A stretch of DNA of 64,000 nucleotides from contig NZ_OV350343.1 of assembly GCF_923868895.1 (NCBI RefSeq), positions 3,286,001-3,350,000 on the forward strand, given 5' to 3'. Positions 35,326-45,108 of the stretch are shown in pieces. The notes beneath the pieces are model-generated. The model did no database searches and was not told the DNA's origin. It saw only the letters and a list, made by a program, of their open reading frames with translations. Source of the DNA: Halomonas sp. TD01 (GTDB lineage Bacteria > Pseudomonadota > Gammaproteobacteria > Pseudomonadales > Halomonadaceae). Numbering within the stretch: the first letter of the stretch is position 1; the number at the start of each line of letters is the position of its first letter. Position numbers and translations under genes: made by a program.

Positions 35326-35732
35326 TGCATAAGCCAATCACGATTATCAGTGAACGTAACCATACATTTCGCCAACGAATTGAAGTGAACGGTTTGGAAG
35401 ATTTGTATGGCGACGTCCCGCCTGTAGTAGGAGGTGACGGCAGTGCACCTGACCCACATGATTACTTTGATATCGCATTAGGCACTTGCAAAGCGATTAC
35501 TGTGCAAATGTATGCCAAGCGCAAAGAGTGGCCGCTGGAAGGCATCACCGTTAAAGTGCAGCGCGATGATAGTGAGGAAAGAAAAGGTGTCTATAAGTTA
35601 GCCGTGACGATGACTTTTCACGGTATTGATGATCCTGAGCAGCGGGCAAAGCTAGAAGATATTAGCCACCGCTGCCCGATACAGCGGTTGATGACCCAAG
35701 CGACGGTAGATATTTCCACGTTTACCGAGTAG
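35325..35732 (+). CDS. OsmC/Ohr-family protein (YhfA type)
   Basis: A 135-residue OsmC-like protein. The family's two cysteines are kept in [17 protein letters not shown] and HRCPIQRLM. Its size and TVKVQRDD pattern fit YhfA-type members, thiol peroxidase-like proteins linked to oxidative stress. ATG 35325 overlaps the stop of the upstream HMA-like gene (TGATG), so translation is coupled. It ends 26 bases before uvrB. Confidence 0.87.
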   Translation: MHKPITIISERNHTFRQRIEVNGLEDLYGDVPPVVGGDGSAPDPHDYFDIALGTCKAITVQMYAKRKEWPLEGITVKVQRDDSEERKGVYKLAVTMTFHGIDDPEQRAKLEDISHRCPIQRLMTQATVDISTFTE

Positions 35733-35758
35733 TTCACCTTCCTTCTAAAGGAGTAATG

Positions 35759-37783
35759 ATGAGCAAGGAATTCCGGCTGCAGTCCAAATTTAAGCCTGCT
35801 GGTGATCAGCCCGCCGCGATACGCAGCCTGATTGGTGGGCTTGAGTCGGGGCTTGCCCATCAGACCTTATTAGGGGTGACTGGCTCGGGTAAAACGTTCA
35901 CGATGGCAAACGTTGTGCAGCAGCAGCAGCGACCAACGATCGTAATGGCACCCAATAAAACGCTGGCTGCCCAGCTATATGGTGAATTCAAATCGTTTTT
36001 TCCGGATAACGCGGTAGAGTATTTTGTCTCTTACTACGATTATTATCAGCCGGAAGCCTATGTGCCTTCTTCAGACACCTTTATTGAGAAAGATGCCTCA
36101 ATAAATGACCATATCGAGCAAATGCGCTTATCCGCCACGAAAGCGCTGCTAGAGCGTCGTGATGCGCTTATCGTTGTCTCGGTATCGGCGATCTATGGTC
36201 TCGGGGATCCGGATCAGTACCTCAAAATGAGGCTGCACTTTACCCGTGGTGAGCTGATTGACCAACGTGCCTTTTTACGCCGTTTAGCCGAGCTGCAATA
36301 TACTCGCAACGATATGGATTTCCGCCGAGGCACCTATCGGGTGCGTGGCGATGTGATTGATATTTTTCCTGCGGACTCTGACGAAGAAGCAGTGCGGGTA
36401 GAGTTGTTTGACAACGAAGTTGATTCTATTCGCCTGTTTGACCCATTAACGGGCGAGGTGCGTACCCACGTACCACGTATGACCATCTATCCGAAATCCC
36501 ACTATGTCACTCCGCGAGAAACCATTTTAGGTGCGATTGACGCGATTAAAGCAGAGCTTAAAGAGCGTCTTGAGTGGATGCGCAAACATGAGCGCTTGGT
36601 TGAAGCCCAGCGATTAGAGCAGCGCACCCTTTACGATATTGAAATGATGCTAGAGCTTGGCTACTGCAATGGCATTGAGAACTACTCACGCTATCTTTCA
36701 GGACGCGCGCCTGGCGAGCCACCCCCAACGTTTTTCGACTATCTGCCGGATGACGCGTTGCTGTTTATTGATGAGTCGCATGTGAGCGTGCCCCAGGTGG
36801 GAGGCATGTATAAGGGGGATCGTTCTAGAAAAGAGACCCTTGTTGAATATGGCTTTCGGCTACCTTCAGCGCTAGACAACCGCCCAATGAAATTTGAAGA
36901 GTGGGAATCTATTTCCCCACAAACCATCTTCGTTTCGGCAACGCCAGGCAAGTATGAAGCAGAGCATGCCAGTCAAATTGTTGAACAGGTGGTGCGCCCA
37001 ACAGGATTGTTAGACCCAGAAATTGAAGTTCGTCCTGCCAGCACCCAGGTAGATGACCTGCTCTCAGAAATTGGCTTGCGCACCGCCGTAGGTGAGCGTG
37101 TTCTTGTGACTACGCTGACTAAACGCATGGCAGAAGACCTGACCGAATACTTTGATGAGCATGGTATCCGCGTGCGTTATTTACACTCCGATATTGACAC
37201 CGTGGAGCGCGTGGAAATCATTCGCGACCTGCGCCTTGGTAAATTCGATGTTTTAGTGGGGATCAATCTACTTCGCGAAGGCTTAGACATTCCCGAAGTG
37301 TCGTTGGTTGCCATCTTGGATGCGGATAAAGAGGGCTTCTTACGTGCTGAACGCTCACTGATTCAAACCATTGGTCGTGCAGCCCGTAATGCCCATGGTA
37401 AAGCCATCTTATACGGCGACAGAATCACTGATTCAATGCGAAAAGCAATTGATGAAACCGAGCGTCGCCGGGCAAAACAGACCGCTCACAACGAAGAACA
37501 TGGTATTACGCCAACCACGGTGACGCGCTCGGTGGCAGATATTCTTGAAGCCGCCCAAGCACCGGGCAAAAAGAGCAGTCGCCGACGTGGTAATGAGCGG
37601 AAAGTGGCAGAAAGTGCTGCTGAGTATGATGTGGCCACGATGAGCAAACATGATTTGCTGGGGGCCATCAGTAAGTTGGAAGACGCCATGTTTGAAGCCG
37701 CACAAAACCTGGAGTTTGAAGAAGCGGCGAGACTTCGTGACCAGCTTCATCAAATGCAAGAAAAACAGCTGGCGCTGGGATAA
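35759..37783 (+). CDS. uvrB: Excinuclease ABC subunit B
   Basis: A 674-residue UvrB. Walker A GVTGSGKT, the beta-hairpin [23 protein letters not shown] (motif II), the helicase motifs EGLDIPEV and QTIGRAARN, and a C-terminal UvrBC-binding domain ([23 protein letters not shown]) are all present. It loads damage-verification DNA for UvrC cutting. AAAGGAG (35747-35753) is five bases from ATG 35759 and only two from ATG 35756, so 35759 is chosen. nei follows three bases after the stop. Confidence 0.97.
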   Translation: MSKEFRLQSKFKPAGDQPAAIRSLIGGLESGLAHQTLLGVTGSGKTFTMANVVQQQQRPTIVMAPNKTLAAQLYGEFKSFFPDNAVEYFVSYYDYYQPEAYVPSSDTFIEKDASINDHIEQMRLSATKALLERRDALIVVSVSAIYGLGDPDQYLKMRLHFTRGELIDQRAFLRRLAELQYTRNDMDFRRGTYRVRGDVIDIFPADSDEEAVRVELFDNEVDSIRLFDPLTGEVRTHVPRMTIYPKSHYVTPRETILGAIDAIKAELKERLEWMRKHERLVEAQRLEQRTLYDIEMMLELGYCNGIENYSRYLSGRAPGEPPPTFFDYLPDDALLFIDESHVSVPQVGGMYKGDRSRKETLVEYGFRLPSALDNRPMKFEEWESISPQTIFVSATPGKYEAEHASQIVEQVVRPTGLLDPEIEVRPASTQVDDLLSEIGLRTAVGERVLVTTLTKRMAEDLTEYFDEHGIRVRYLHSDIDTVERVEIIRDLRLGKFDVLVGINLLREGLDIPEVSLVAILDADKEGFLRAERSLIQTIGRAARNAHGKAILYGDRITDSMRKAIDETERRRAKQTAHNEEHGITPTTVTRSVADILEAAQAPGKKSSRRRGNERKVAESAAEYDVATMSKHDLLGAISKLEDAMFEAAQNLEFEEAARLRDQLHQMQEKQLALG

Positions 37784-37786
37784 ACG

Positions 37787-38611
37787 ATGCCTGAAGGCCC
37801 CGAGATCCGCCGTGCAGCGGATAGAATAGAGAAGCAGATAGGTGGCAAACATCTTGATGACGTCTGGTTTGCATTTCCTGAACTCGCCGGGCAGGCGGAC
37901 TCACTGATTGGTCAGCAGGTCCAGGCAGTGGATACATGGGGCAAAGCCATGCTTATCCGTTTTGCAGACTTACGTGTGTTGTATTCCCATAATCAGCTTT
38001 ACGGCGTTTGGAAGCTACATGGCGAAAATAAGCCGCCAAACACAAAAAGGTCATTACGTGTTCGGCTGACTGCTGAGGGAAGGGTGGCCAGTCTTTACAG
38101 CGCGTCAGATGTTTCGTTGTGGCATGAGAGTGAGCTGAGCCATCATCCTTTCTTGTCTCGTCTTGGGCCTGATTTGTTAAGCCAAAATGTCTCTCCTGAT
38201 GATGTGAAACAACGCCTGACGGATCCAGCGTTTAGGCGCAGAAGCCTTGGTGCGTTGCTACTTGATCAGGGGCTAGTCGCTGGCCTGGGAAACTACTTGC
38301 GCTCTGAAATTCTTTTCTTATCTCAATTGCACCCTAAACAGCGTCCTTTTGACTTAACGGAAAATCAGCTAGACGTGCTTGCCACTATGATTGTGAAAAC
38401 GACGCGTCAAGCGTATTTAGACGCGGGCGTCACAAATCGAGACGTATGGATTAAGCAAGCGATTGCTTCCGGTGAGCCACGCCGGCAATGGCGATTTAGT
38501 GTGTTTGAACGTGCAGGACTTTCTTGTCATCGCTGTGGTTCGGTTATAGAGCGGATGATGGTTGGCTCGCGCCGTCTATATTTGTGTCCGACGTGCCAGC
38601 ACTTAGATTAA
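37787..38611 (+). CDS. nei: Endonuclease VIII
   Basis: A 274-residue DNA glycosylase/AP lyase. The N-terminal PEGPEIRRAADRIE carries the catalytic Pro and Glu. The C-terminal CHRCGSVIERMMVGSRRLYLCPTCQ zinc finger is complete. It removes oxidised pyrimidines. It starts three bases after uvrB, so nucleotide-excision and base-excision repair genes are transcribed together here. Confidence 0.93.
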   Translation: MPEGPEIRRAADRIEKQIGGKHLDDVWFAFPELAGQADSLIGQQVQAVDTWGKAMLIRFADLRVLYSHNQLYGVWKLHGENKPPNTKRSLRVRLTAEGRVASLYSASDVSLWHESELSHHPFLSRLGPDLLSQNVSPDDVKQRLTDPAFRRRSLGALLLDQGLVAGLGNYLRSEILFLSQLHPKQRPFDLTENQLDVLATMIVKTTRQAYLDAGVTNRDVWIKQAIASGEPRRQWRFSVFERAGLSCHRCGSVIERMMVGSRRLYLCPTCQHLD

Positions 38612-38714
38612 TATTTTATACCGTTATCTCATGTAGCGTTTTCTTGCCTCAGACTAATGCCGTAGTGATCAGGGACAGGTTAGTGGTGGTTGTGGCTGCC
38701 GCATAAAGGCCAAT

Positions 38715-38730
38715 ACGGTATACTTACCGT
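38715..38730. promoter_or_regulatory. Inverted repeat ACGGTA-N4-TACCGT upstream of fumarase
   Basis: A perfect six-base inverted repeat with a TACT spacer, about 60 bases upstream of the fumarase start. It overlaps a TATACT that could be a -10 box. A repressor site is possible. The regulator is unknown. Confidence 0.4.
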
Positions 38731-38790
38731 ACATCTAGACGGCCATTACCAAGGTCGCAGCCAAGACGATAACCGAGGAGCTGTTAGTCC

Positions 38791-40296
38791 ATGACCGTGA
38801 TTCGCCAGGACGACGTCATTCAGAGCGTTGCCGATGCTCTGCAGTACATCTCTTACTACCATCCGAAAGATTTCATTGATGCAATGGCGGGTGCCTACGA
38901 GCGGGAAGAAAATCCTGCTGCAAAGGATGCGATTGCACAGATTTTAATTAATTCAAGAATGTGCGCTACTGGTCATCGTCCAATTTGCCAAGATACGGGC
39001 ATCGTGACGGTATTTGTCCATGTCGGTATGAACGTCACATGGGACGCCGAGCTGAGTCTTGATGACATGATTAATGAAGGCGTGCGCCGTGCCTATCAGT
39101 TGCCTGATAACGTGCTGCGTGCTTCCGTTCTCGCTGATCCAGACGGCAAGCGGGCAAATACCAAAGACAACACGCCGGCGATTATTCACCACTCAATTGT
39201 GCCTGGCGATAAGGTTGATATTCATGTGGCCGCGAAGGGCGGTGGCAGTGAAGCAAAATCGAAGTTTGCGATGTTAAATCCGTCCGATAGTGTCGTGGAC
39301 TGGGTGATGGAACAGTTGCCTAAGATGGGCGCAGGCTGGTGTCCGCCCGGCATGCTGGGCATTGGTATCGGTGGCACCGCCGAAAAGGCGATGATGATTG
39401 CCAAAGAAGCGCTACTCGATCCTATCGATATCCAAGATCTGCAAGCGCGTGGTCCTAGTAACCGTGCTGAAGAGCTACGTTTGGAACTGTTCGATAAAGT
39501 GAATAAAAGCGGTATCGGTGCTCAAGGCTTAGGTGGTTTAACCACGGTGCTGGATATCAAGGTTAAAGACTATCCAACCCATGCGGCTAATAAACCTGTG
39601 GCAATCATCCCCAACTGTGCAGCCACGCGTCATGCACATTTCACGCTTGATGGCAGTGGTCCCGCCGCGCTTGAAGCGCCGAAGCTAGAAGACTGGCCTG
39701 AAATTACTCGTGAAGCAGGCGAGAACGTCAAACGCGTTAACCTTGATACGGTGACGCCTGACGAGGTCAAAACCTGGCAGCCGGGTGATACGTTACTGCT
39801 GAACGGCAAGCTTTTAACTGGCCGTGACGCAGCACATAAACGTATGGTGGACATGATTGCCAAAGGCGAGCCGTTGCCGGTTGATATGAAAGGTCGCTTT
39901 ATTTACTACGTGGGTCCTGTTGATCCAGTAGGTGATGAAGTTGTTGGCCCAGCAGGGCCGACCACCGCTACCCGAATGGATAAATTCACTCGCACCATGC
40001 TTGAAGAGACAGGCTTGCTAGGTATGGTTGGCAAAGCCGAACGTGGCCAGACCGCTATTGATGCCATTCGAGATAACGAAGCGGTATATTTGATGGCTGT
40101 CGGCGGTTCTGCCTACCTTGTTGCCCAGGCAATTAAGAAGTCCCGTGTCGTTGGTTTTGAAGACCTGGGTATGGAAGCAATCTACGAATTTGAAGTTGAA
40201 GATATGCCGGTTACGGTTGCTGTCGATAGCCAAGGAACTTCCGTCCATCAGACAGGCCCTGCTAAATGGAAGGAGATCATCGCTCAAAAGGCGTAG
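38791..40296 (+). CDS. Fumarate hydratase, class I (iron-sulfur)
   Basis: A 501-residue class I fumarase, which interconverts fumarate and malate with a [4Fe-4S] cluster. Cluster cysteines lie in CQDTG (near residue 68), in GWCPPGMLG and in PNCAATRHA. The fused alpha and beta parts are both present, and the ending GPAKWKEI is typical. ATG 38791 has GAGGAG upstream. It is a single-gene unit with its own terminator, probably regulated by oxygen or iron. Confidence 0.94.
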   Translation: MTVIRQDDVIQSVADALQYISYYHPKDFIDAMAGAYEREENPAAKDAIAQILINSRMCATGHRPICQDTGIVTVFVHVGMNVTWDAELSLDDMINEGVRRAYQLPDNVLRASVLADPDGKRANTKDNTPAIIHHSIVPGDKVDIHVAAKGGGSEAKSKFAMLNPSDSVVDWVMEQLPKMGAGWCPPGMLGIGIGGTAEKAMMIAKEALLDPIDIQDLQARGPSNRAEELRLELFDKVNKSGIGAQGLGGLTTVLDIKVKDYPTHAANKPVAIIPNCAATRHAHFTLDGSGPAALEAPKLEDWPEITREAGENVKRVNLDTVTPDEVKTWQPGDTLLLNGKLLTGRDAAHKRMVDMIAKGEPLPVDMKGRFIYYVGPVDPVGDEVVGPAGPTTATRMDKFTRTMLEETGLLGMVGKAERGQTAIDAIRDNEAVYLMAVGGSAYLVAQAIKKSRVVGFEDLGMEAIYEFEVEDMPVTVAVDSQGTSVHQTGPAKWKEIIAQKA

Positions 40297-40331
40297 CATA
40301 CTGATGGCGTAAAACCGCAATCAGTGACAAA

Positions 40332-40357
40332 TAAGCCCCGTCTTTCGCGGGGCTTTT
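40332..40357 (+). terminator. Terminator after the fumarase gene
   Basis: AAGCCCCG (40333-40340), loop TCTTTCG, CGGGGCTTTT. A strong hairpin with a short T-run. Confidence 0.85.
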
Positions 40358-40414
40358 GTGCATTAGCAGTGAAATAATACGATAAACAGCTCACTTCATA
40401 ACGAGGAAAAGGCA

Positions 40415-41833
40415 ATGACCTCATGGTTGCTAGGGACCAGCATTATGCTGATACATCTACTGGGTATCGTGTCAGCGGTCATGGCGCTCATGTCTAGCAG
40501 AACGTCCCAAGGGGCTGTGGCTTGGATTATTTCACTGTTAACGTTTCCTTATGTAGCGCTACCTGCTTATTGGTTTTTTGGCCGCCCACGTTTCTATGGT
40601 TATGTAACGGCAAGGGGGGCGCGAGATAACGTGTTACGTAGAGTACTGATTCGTTATCGACATAACATTAAGCCACACCTTTCATTACCTGCGAGTACCG
40701 ATATTCAGGCAGTTGAGCAGTTGGCCATGATGCCATTGACTAAAGGCAATAGTGCTGATTTATTAATTGATGGTGAAGCTACCTTCACAAGCCTCTTTGA
40801 AGGTATCGATCAAGCCAAAGATTATTTGCTGATACAGTTTTTTATTGTACGCAGCGATGCCTTAGGTAAACGATTCCAGCATCATTTAATTAAAGCTGCT
40901 CAACGAGGCGTGCGTGTTTATTTTCTGTACGATGAAGTGGGTAGCCGGAAACTAAATGACGGTTTTTTAAATGAGATGATAAAAGAAGGCATAGAAGTAA
41001 AAGCGTTTCGTTCTTCTCGTGGCTTCAAACATCGCTTTCAGCTTAATTTCCGCAACCATCGCAAAATTGCAGTAGTGGATGGTAAGCAGGGCTGGGTTGG
41101 TGGCTTTAACGTTGGTGTTGAATACCTTGGGCAAAATCCACGTCATGGTCCCTGGCGCGATACGCATTTAGCGCTTAGTGGGCCGTGTGTTTTGGGTCTA
41201 CAGGAAGCTTTTTGGGAAGATTGGCACTGGGCAACAGGGGAGGTCATTACCCTAAATTGGCATGCGGAAAGTCACCCACAAGATGATCATCACGTGGTTA
41301 TAGTGCCATCTGGCCCTGCTGATAAACAGGATACGGCTAGCCTTTTAATTCAACAGCTAATTCATAGCGCTAATGAAAGACTCTGGGTAACCAGCCCGTA
41401 TTTTGTACCAGACCAAGGAGTGCAGGATGCGCTTAGGCTGGCAGCAATGCGAGGTGTAGATGTTCGCGTTATGATTCCTGAGCGCCCTGATCATCTGCTT
41501 GTGTTTCTATCCGCATTTTCATTCCTACCCGATATGTTAAGAGCTGGCGTTAAAATATACCGTTATCTCCCTGGGTTTTTACATCAAAAGGTCATCCTTA
41601 TTGACAGCAGTGCGGCAACAGTCGGCACAATAAACCTGGATAATCGGTCATTTAGGCTTAATTTCGAGATAACAGCTTTCATTCCCAGCCAAGCTTTTGC
41701 CAGTAAGGTACATACCATGCTAGAGCAAGACTTTGCACAGTGTCGTCGCATTACTATTGACGAAATTAGTCAACGCCCAATGTGGAAAAAAGTGGTTTCT
41801 CGTGCGGCATATTTAACCGCACCTATTCAGTAA
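40415..41833 (+). CDS. cls: Cardiolipin synthase
   Basis: A 472-residue phospholipase D-type cardiolipin synthase. Two N-terminal membrane segments are followed by two HKD motifs: NHRKIAVVDGKQGWVGGFN near residue 213 and HQKVILIDSSAATVGTINLDNR near 390. The length and domain order fit ClsA. It condenses phosphatidylglycerol to cardiolipin at the inner membrane, a lipid that rises in halophiles under salt stress. CGAGGAAAAGG precedes ATG 40415. Confidence 0.93.
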   Translation: MTSWLLGTSIMLIHLLGIVSAVMALMSSRTSQGAVAWIISLLTFPYVALPAYWFFGRPRFYGYVTARGARDNVLRRVLIRYRHNIKPHLSLPASTDIQAVEQLAMMPLTKGNSADLLIDGEATFTSLFEGIDQAKDYLLIQFFIVRSDALGKRFQHHLIKAAQRGVRVYFLYDEVGSRKLNDGFLNEMIKEGIEVKAFRSSRGFKHRFQLNFRNHRKIAVVDGKQGWVGGFNVGVEYLGQNPRHGPWRDTHLALSGPCVLGLQEAFWEDWHWATGEVITLNWHAESHPQDDHHVVIVPSGPADKQDTASLLIQQLIHSANERLWVTSPYFVPDQGVQDALRLAAMRGVDVRVMIPERPDHLLVFLSAFSFLPDMLRAGVKIYRYLPGFLHQKVILIDSSAATVGTINLDNRSFRLNFEITAFIPSQAFASKVHTMLEQDFAQCRRITIDEISQRPMWKKVVSRAAYLTAPIQ

Positions 41834-41886
41834 TCAATAATAACCCTACACGCCGCTAACAACGATTTAGGCACAAGGAGTTTTGG

Positions 41887-42804
41887 GTGAATTTAGAAAC
41901 AAAATGGCTCGAGGATTTCGTTGCGTTAGCCAATACACGAAGCTTTTCGGCATCTGCCAGGCAGCGTCACGTCACTCAGCCTGCGTTCAGCCGTCGTATT
42001 CGTGCGCTAGAACAAGCGGTAGGGGTCATCTTAGTCGATCGTTCCACGACGCCGATTGGCCTGACGTCAGAGGGTCAACTGTTTTTGATCACCGCACGAA
42101 ATTTAGTGGAACAATTAAACGAATCATTAAGCCACCTTCGAGGGGTTTCTATTGCGAATGAAGCTCTCGATATCGTAGCGGCTCATTCGTTGGCACTGAG
42201 TTTTTTCCCTCCTTGGATTTCTCGGCTACAAAAAGGCTTAGGTGAACTGCCAACTCGGTTGGTAGCCATGAACGTTGGCGAGGCTATCCATATTTTGCGC
42301 GAAGGTAACTGTGATTTGATGTTGGCATACTACGACCCATTTGCCACCATGCAGCTAGACGCAGAAGTCTTTCCCTCTTTTTCTATTGGCCAAGTGAAAA
42401 TGTTGCCGGTCTCGCTGCCGGATGAACACGGCCAACCGCTTTTCTCAATTCAAAATGACAGCTCAATTCCTTATTTAGCTTATACGCAGGGCGCATTCCT
42501 AGGGCGAAGCGTACGAATGTTGCTTAAAAACGACCCACTACGATTGAAGCTTCGCACGGTTTATGAAACAGCTATGGCGGAAGGATTAAAAGGCATGGTT
42601 CTTCAAGGAGTGGGCATCGCTTGGATTCCTGATTTTTGTATTCGTGAAGAGCTCAAAACTGGAAAATTAGTAAGAGCTGGGGATGAAAACTGGGATATTC
42701 CTTTAGAAATTAGACTTTACCGTTGTTCGTTAGTCCATAAACCCGGTGTCGAGCGTCTTTGGCGTCAAATGATGAAGCTGCCACGCGATTTTCTGCAGGC
42801 ATAG
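41887..42804 (+). CDS. LysR-family regulator, HypT/QseD (YjiE)-like
   Basis: A 305-residue LysR-type regulator. The N-terminus (LETKWLEDFVALANTRSFSAS, SQPAFSRRIRALEQAVGVILV) and the effector domain (AAHSLALSFFPPWIS, DEHGQPLF, GVGIAWIPDFCI) match E. coli HypT, the hypochlorite-responsive regulator, as I remember it. The start is GTG 41887, with AGGAG at 41876-41880. In HypT activity depends on methionine oxidation, and whether the key residues are kept is not checked. It lies 53 bases after cls, possibly co-transcribed. Confidence 0.8.
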   Translation: MNLETKWLEDFVALANTRSFSASARQRHVTQPAFSRRIRALEQAVGVILVDRSTTPIGLTSEGQLFLITARNLVEQLNESLSHLRGVSIANEALDIVAAHSLALSFFPPWISRLQKGLGELPTRLVAMNVGEAIHILREGNCDLMLAYYDPFATMQLDAEVFPSFSIGQVKMLPVSLPDEHGQPLFSIQNDSSIPYLAYTQGAFLGRSVRMLLKNDPLRLKLRTVYETAMAEGLKGMVLQGVGIAWIPDFCIREELKTGKLVRAGDENWDIPLEIRLYRCSLVHKPGVERLWRQMMKLPRDFLQA

Positions 42805-42814
42805 CCTGCAGAAA
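42790..42814. terminator. Hairpin between convergent LysR and NMN adenylyltransferase genes
   Basis: TTTCTGCAGGC (42790-42800), loop ATA, GCCTGCAGAAA (42804-42814). A perfect 11-bp stem that includes the LysR stop region. No long T-run. Confidence 0.6.
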
Positions 42815-42835
42815 GTCTAGGAAAACCCTTATATC

Positions 42836-43930
42836 TTAAAATGTACCTAAATCTGCCGGTAAACCGAGAAAGTTTTGAATGATAAAAAAGTGATCTTCAA
42901 ACAAGCTTTCAGGTTCTAAATCAGCAAGAGCGACCCAGCGGGCATGATCGCCGCCTTTGACTGGCTTTAAACGAGGTAGCTGTTGATCCGGCCTGAGAGC
43001 AAAATAAAAGGCTTCCGCTAACGTTCGTCCTCGCCAACTGCGATGAGGTTCATCAAACAGGCGTTGTCCGCGTAGCGAGCCTTTTAAAACGGGCTCGGGC
43101 ACTTTTAGCCTTAAGCGTTCACGGAGCTCCCTTAAGCAAGCGTCTAATAAGCGCTCATGGGGGTTTATGAAGCCTCCGGGTAATGCAAAAAGTCCTTTGC
43201 CCGGCGCAGCTGTTCGCTTTACTAGCAGAATATGTCCCGATTGGACGACAACCGCATTAACGGTCACGAAAATGGGCGGATAAGGGGCTTGTGCCCAAGC
43301 TTGCTTATATTGATCCAGTAGCTGTTGCTCTTCCAGCAAGCGGTGGTAGGCAATACCTTTGCAAAACCTATCAACGCTTTTGACGACTTCGGGCGGTAAA
43401 TCGTGGTAAGCGCCTGTGCTCAAATAGTCATCGGTAGAACCGGGTGAGCGAAACAGCCGCTCGCGTATTTGACTCGCTGAAATACCCTCAACGAGTGGAA
43501 CACTAACGGACTCCCATTGAGGAAAAAGCGACAAATAGTAGCTGGATTGCCCCCTGCTTGCACCAATCAAGCCAATACGAGGTAAGCGAGCGTTTGCAGG
43601 CGAAGCCAAGTCACGCACTTTGCGCTGCACATCACGTACCCACACATCGTCGTTGTAAAGCGCGTCAAGTAGAGGCGTGATTTCCAGGCGTTGATTGTCT
43701 TGATCATCAAACCCAGAGCGAATCATTACTTGACGCTCATCGAAATTCCAAGGGTTGCGCAACGAGCGCGCCTGCCAAGCCGAGCCCACTAATACGATGA
43801 CTTGGCGTGCCTGTTTTAACGCCTCACGGATAATGGCCAGGTGGCCAAGATGGGGAGGCTGAAAACGACCAATAAACACCAAGCAATCAAAGTCGTAAGC
43901 CGTAGCAGATTCAACAGCATCCGAATTCAT
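42836..43930 (-). CDS. Bifunctional NMN adenylyltransferase / Nudix hydrolase
   Basis: A 364-residue fusion. The N-terminal part (about 15-195) is an NMN adenylyltransferase with GRFQPPHLGH (HxGH at 27-30) and the ISASQIR motif. The C-terminal part (about 220-355) is a Nudix domain. This order is as in cyanobacterial slr0787, which makes NAD and cleaves ADP-ribose. The Nudix box begins G253 and has E259 and RELRE at 267-271, but the next catalytic-type Glu is R272 and the Gly is R274, so hydrolase activity may be weak. GGAAG precedes ATG 43930. Confidence 0.88.
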   Translation of the reverse strand: MNSDAVESATAYDFDCLVFIGRFQPPHLGHLAIIREALKQARQVIVLVGSAWQARSLRNPWNFDERQVMIRSGFDDQDNQRLEITPLLDALYNDDVWVRDVQRKVRDLASPANARLPRIGLIGASRGQSSYYLSLFPQWESVSVPLVEGISASQIRERLFRSPGSTDDYLSTGAYHDLPPEVVKSVDRFCKGIAYHRLLEEQQLLDQYKQAWAQAPYPPIFVTVNAVVVQSGHILLVKRTAAPGKGLFALPGGFINPHERLLDACLRELRERLRLKVPEPVLKGSLRGQRLFDEPHRSWRGRTLAEAFYFALRPDQQLPRLKPVKGGDHARWVALADLEPESLFEDHFFIIQNFLGLPADLGTF

Positions 43931-44093
43931 AACGCTTCCTTGGTCGTAGGAGAGAAAGGAGGGCCATTATGAAGTGGGCTGTTAAGGCGCGCAATGTGTC
44001 TTCACCTGCGCTCAACGCTTTAGTTCGGTATGATTGTCGGAAGTATCTTGCGTTGGTGCTTGATAGGGAAACTTTTTTGTTAAGGGAATGAAT

Positions 44094-44993
44094 ATGCTGA
44101 AAAAAACGATCATTTTTTGGTGGAACGTGGTTCAAGATGCAACGGCGTTATGGCTTGAACGAAATGCTTTCAGCTATGCAGGTTCATTAGCGTTTTACAC
44201 ACTGTTCTCTTTGGCGCCTACCGTTATTATAGCGGTAACGGTCATTGGCGTGGTGCTAGGTGAAGATGCTGCTCAAGGCCAAATTGTTGCACAACTCCAG
44301 GATACTTTAGGAGCTGAAGCAGCGTTCGCGATTGAGCAGGCTGTCGCCCAGTCACGCATCGAGGAGTCAGGTATCTTACCGACAATACTTGGCTTTGTGG
44401 CCTTGTTGGTGGGTGCCACGACCGTATTTGCACAGATGCAATTTTCGCTCAATACCATTTGGGGCGTTACTGCAAAGCCCACCTCAAATAGCGCGTTTAT
44501 CTTCATAAAAAATCGTTTACTTTCCTTAACGGTCGTTTTGTCTATTGGCTTCATCCTACTGGTATCGTTAGTGCTGGGAGTCATCTTACGGGGTATGCTC
44601 CATGGAGCAGGTAATTTATTACCCTATGCCAGTTTATTAACCACATCGCTTGAGTCGCTAATCTCACTAGCGATGGTGACATTGTTGTTCGCTACTATTT
44701 TCAAGGTATTGCCAGATGTTGTTCTCCATTGGCAAGATGTGCTGATTGGCGCGGTAGTAACCTCTGTGCTGTTCACAATTGGGCGCAGCGTTATCGCTAT
44801 ATATTTGGCATATACCGCCACAGCGTCTACCTATGGCGCAGCGGGCTCTGTCGTCATGATTTTGCTATGGGTATATTACAGCTCATTAATTTTACTATTT
44901 GGCGCTGCTTTTACTCGCTCTTTGCTACTCCGTCGTGGACGCCCATTAGTGCCACGTAATAGTGCAGTGCTAGTGAAGCGAGAGCTGGTTTAA
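44094..44993 (+). CDS. YihY/BrkB-family inner membrane protein
   Basis: A 299-residue protein with about six hydrophobic segments: FSYAGSLAFYTLFSLAPTVII, GATTVFAQMQ, and a late YGAAGSVVMILLWVYYSSLILLFGA, all typical of the UPF0761/BrkB family. The family's function is not firmly known, and an RNase BN name is a historical error. AAGGGA at 44082-44087 favours ATG 44094 over ATG 44088. It is monocistronic, divergent from the NMN adenylyltransferase gene. Confidence 0.88.
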   Translation: MLKKTIIFWWNVVQDATALWLERNAFSYAGSLAFYTLFSLAPTVIIAVTVIGVVLGEDAAQGQIVAQLQDTLGAEAAFAIEQAVAQSRIEESGILPTILGFVALLVGATTVFAQMQFSLNTIWGVTAKPTSNSAFIFIKNRLLSLTVVLSIGFILLVSLVLGVILRGMLHGAGNLLPYASLLTTSLESLISLAMVTLLFATIFKVLPDVVLHWQDVLIGAVVTSVLFTIGRSVIAIYLAYTATASTYGAAGSVVMILLWVYYSSLILLFGAAFTRSLLLRRGRPLVPRNSAVLVKRELV

Positions 44994-45051
44994 ACAGGCT
45001 GGTGGGGAGCCAAACCCGAAGAAAACCCGTTTGAGAAGAATGGGGATTAAC

Positions 45052-45086
45052 AGAATTCAGTCTGGGCATTTATCAGACTGAATTCT
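45052..45086. promoter_or_regulatory. Perfect 13-bp inverted repeat upstream of acylphosphatase
   Basis: AGAATTCAGTCTG (45052-45064) and CAGACTGAATTCT (45074-45086) with a nine-base loop. It is 22 bases before the acyP start and 58 after the BrkB gene. No T-run follows. It may be a terminator or an RNA element in the acyP leader. Confidence 0.5.
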
Positions 45087-45108
45087 ACAAGCACTAAGAG
45101 GGCAATCT

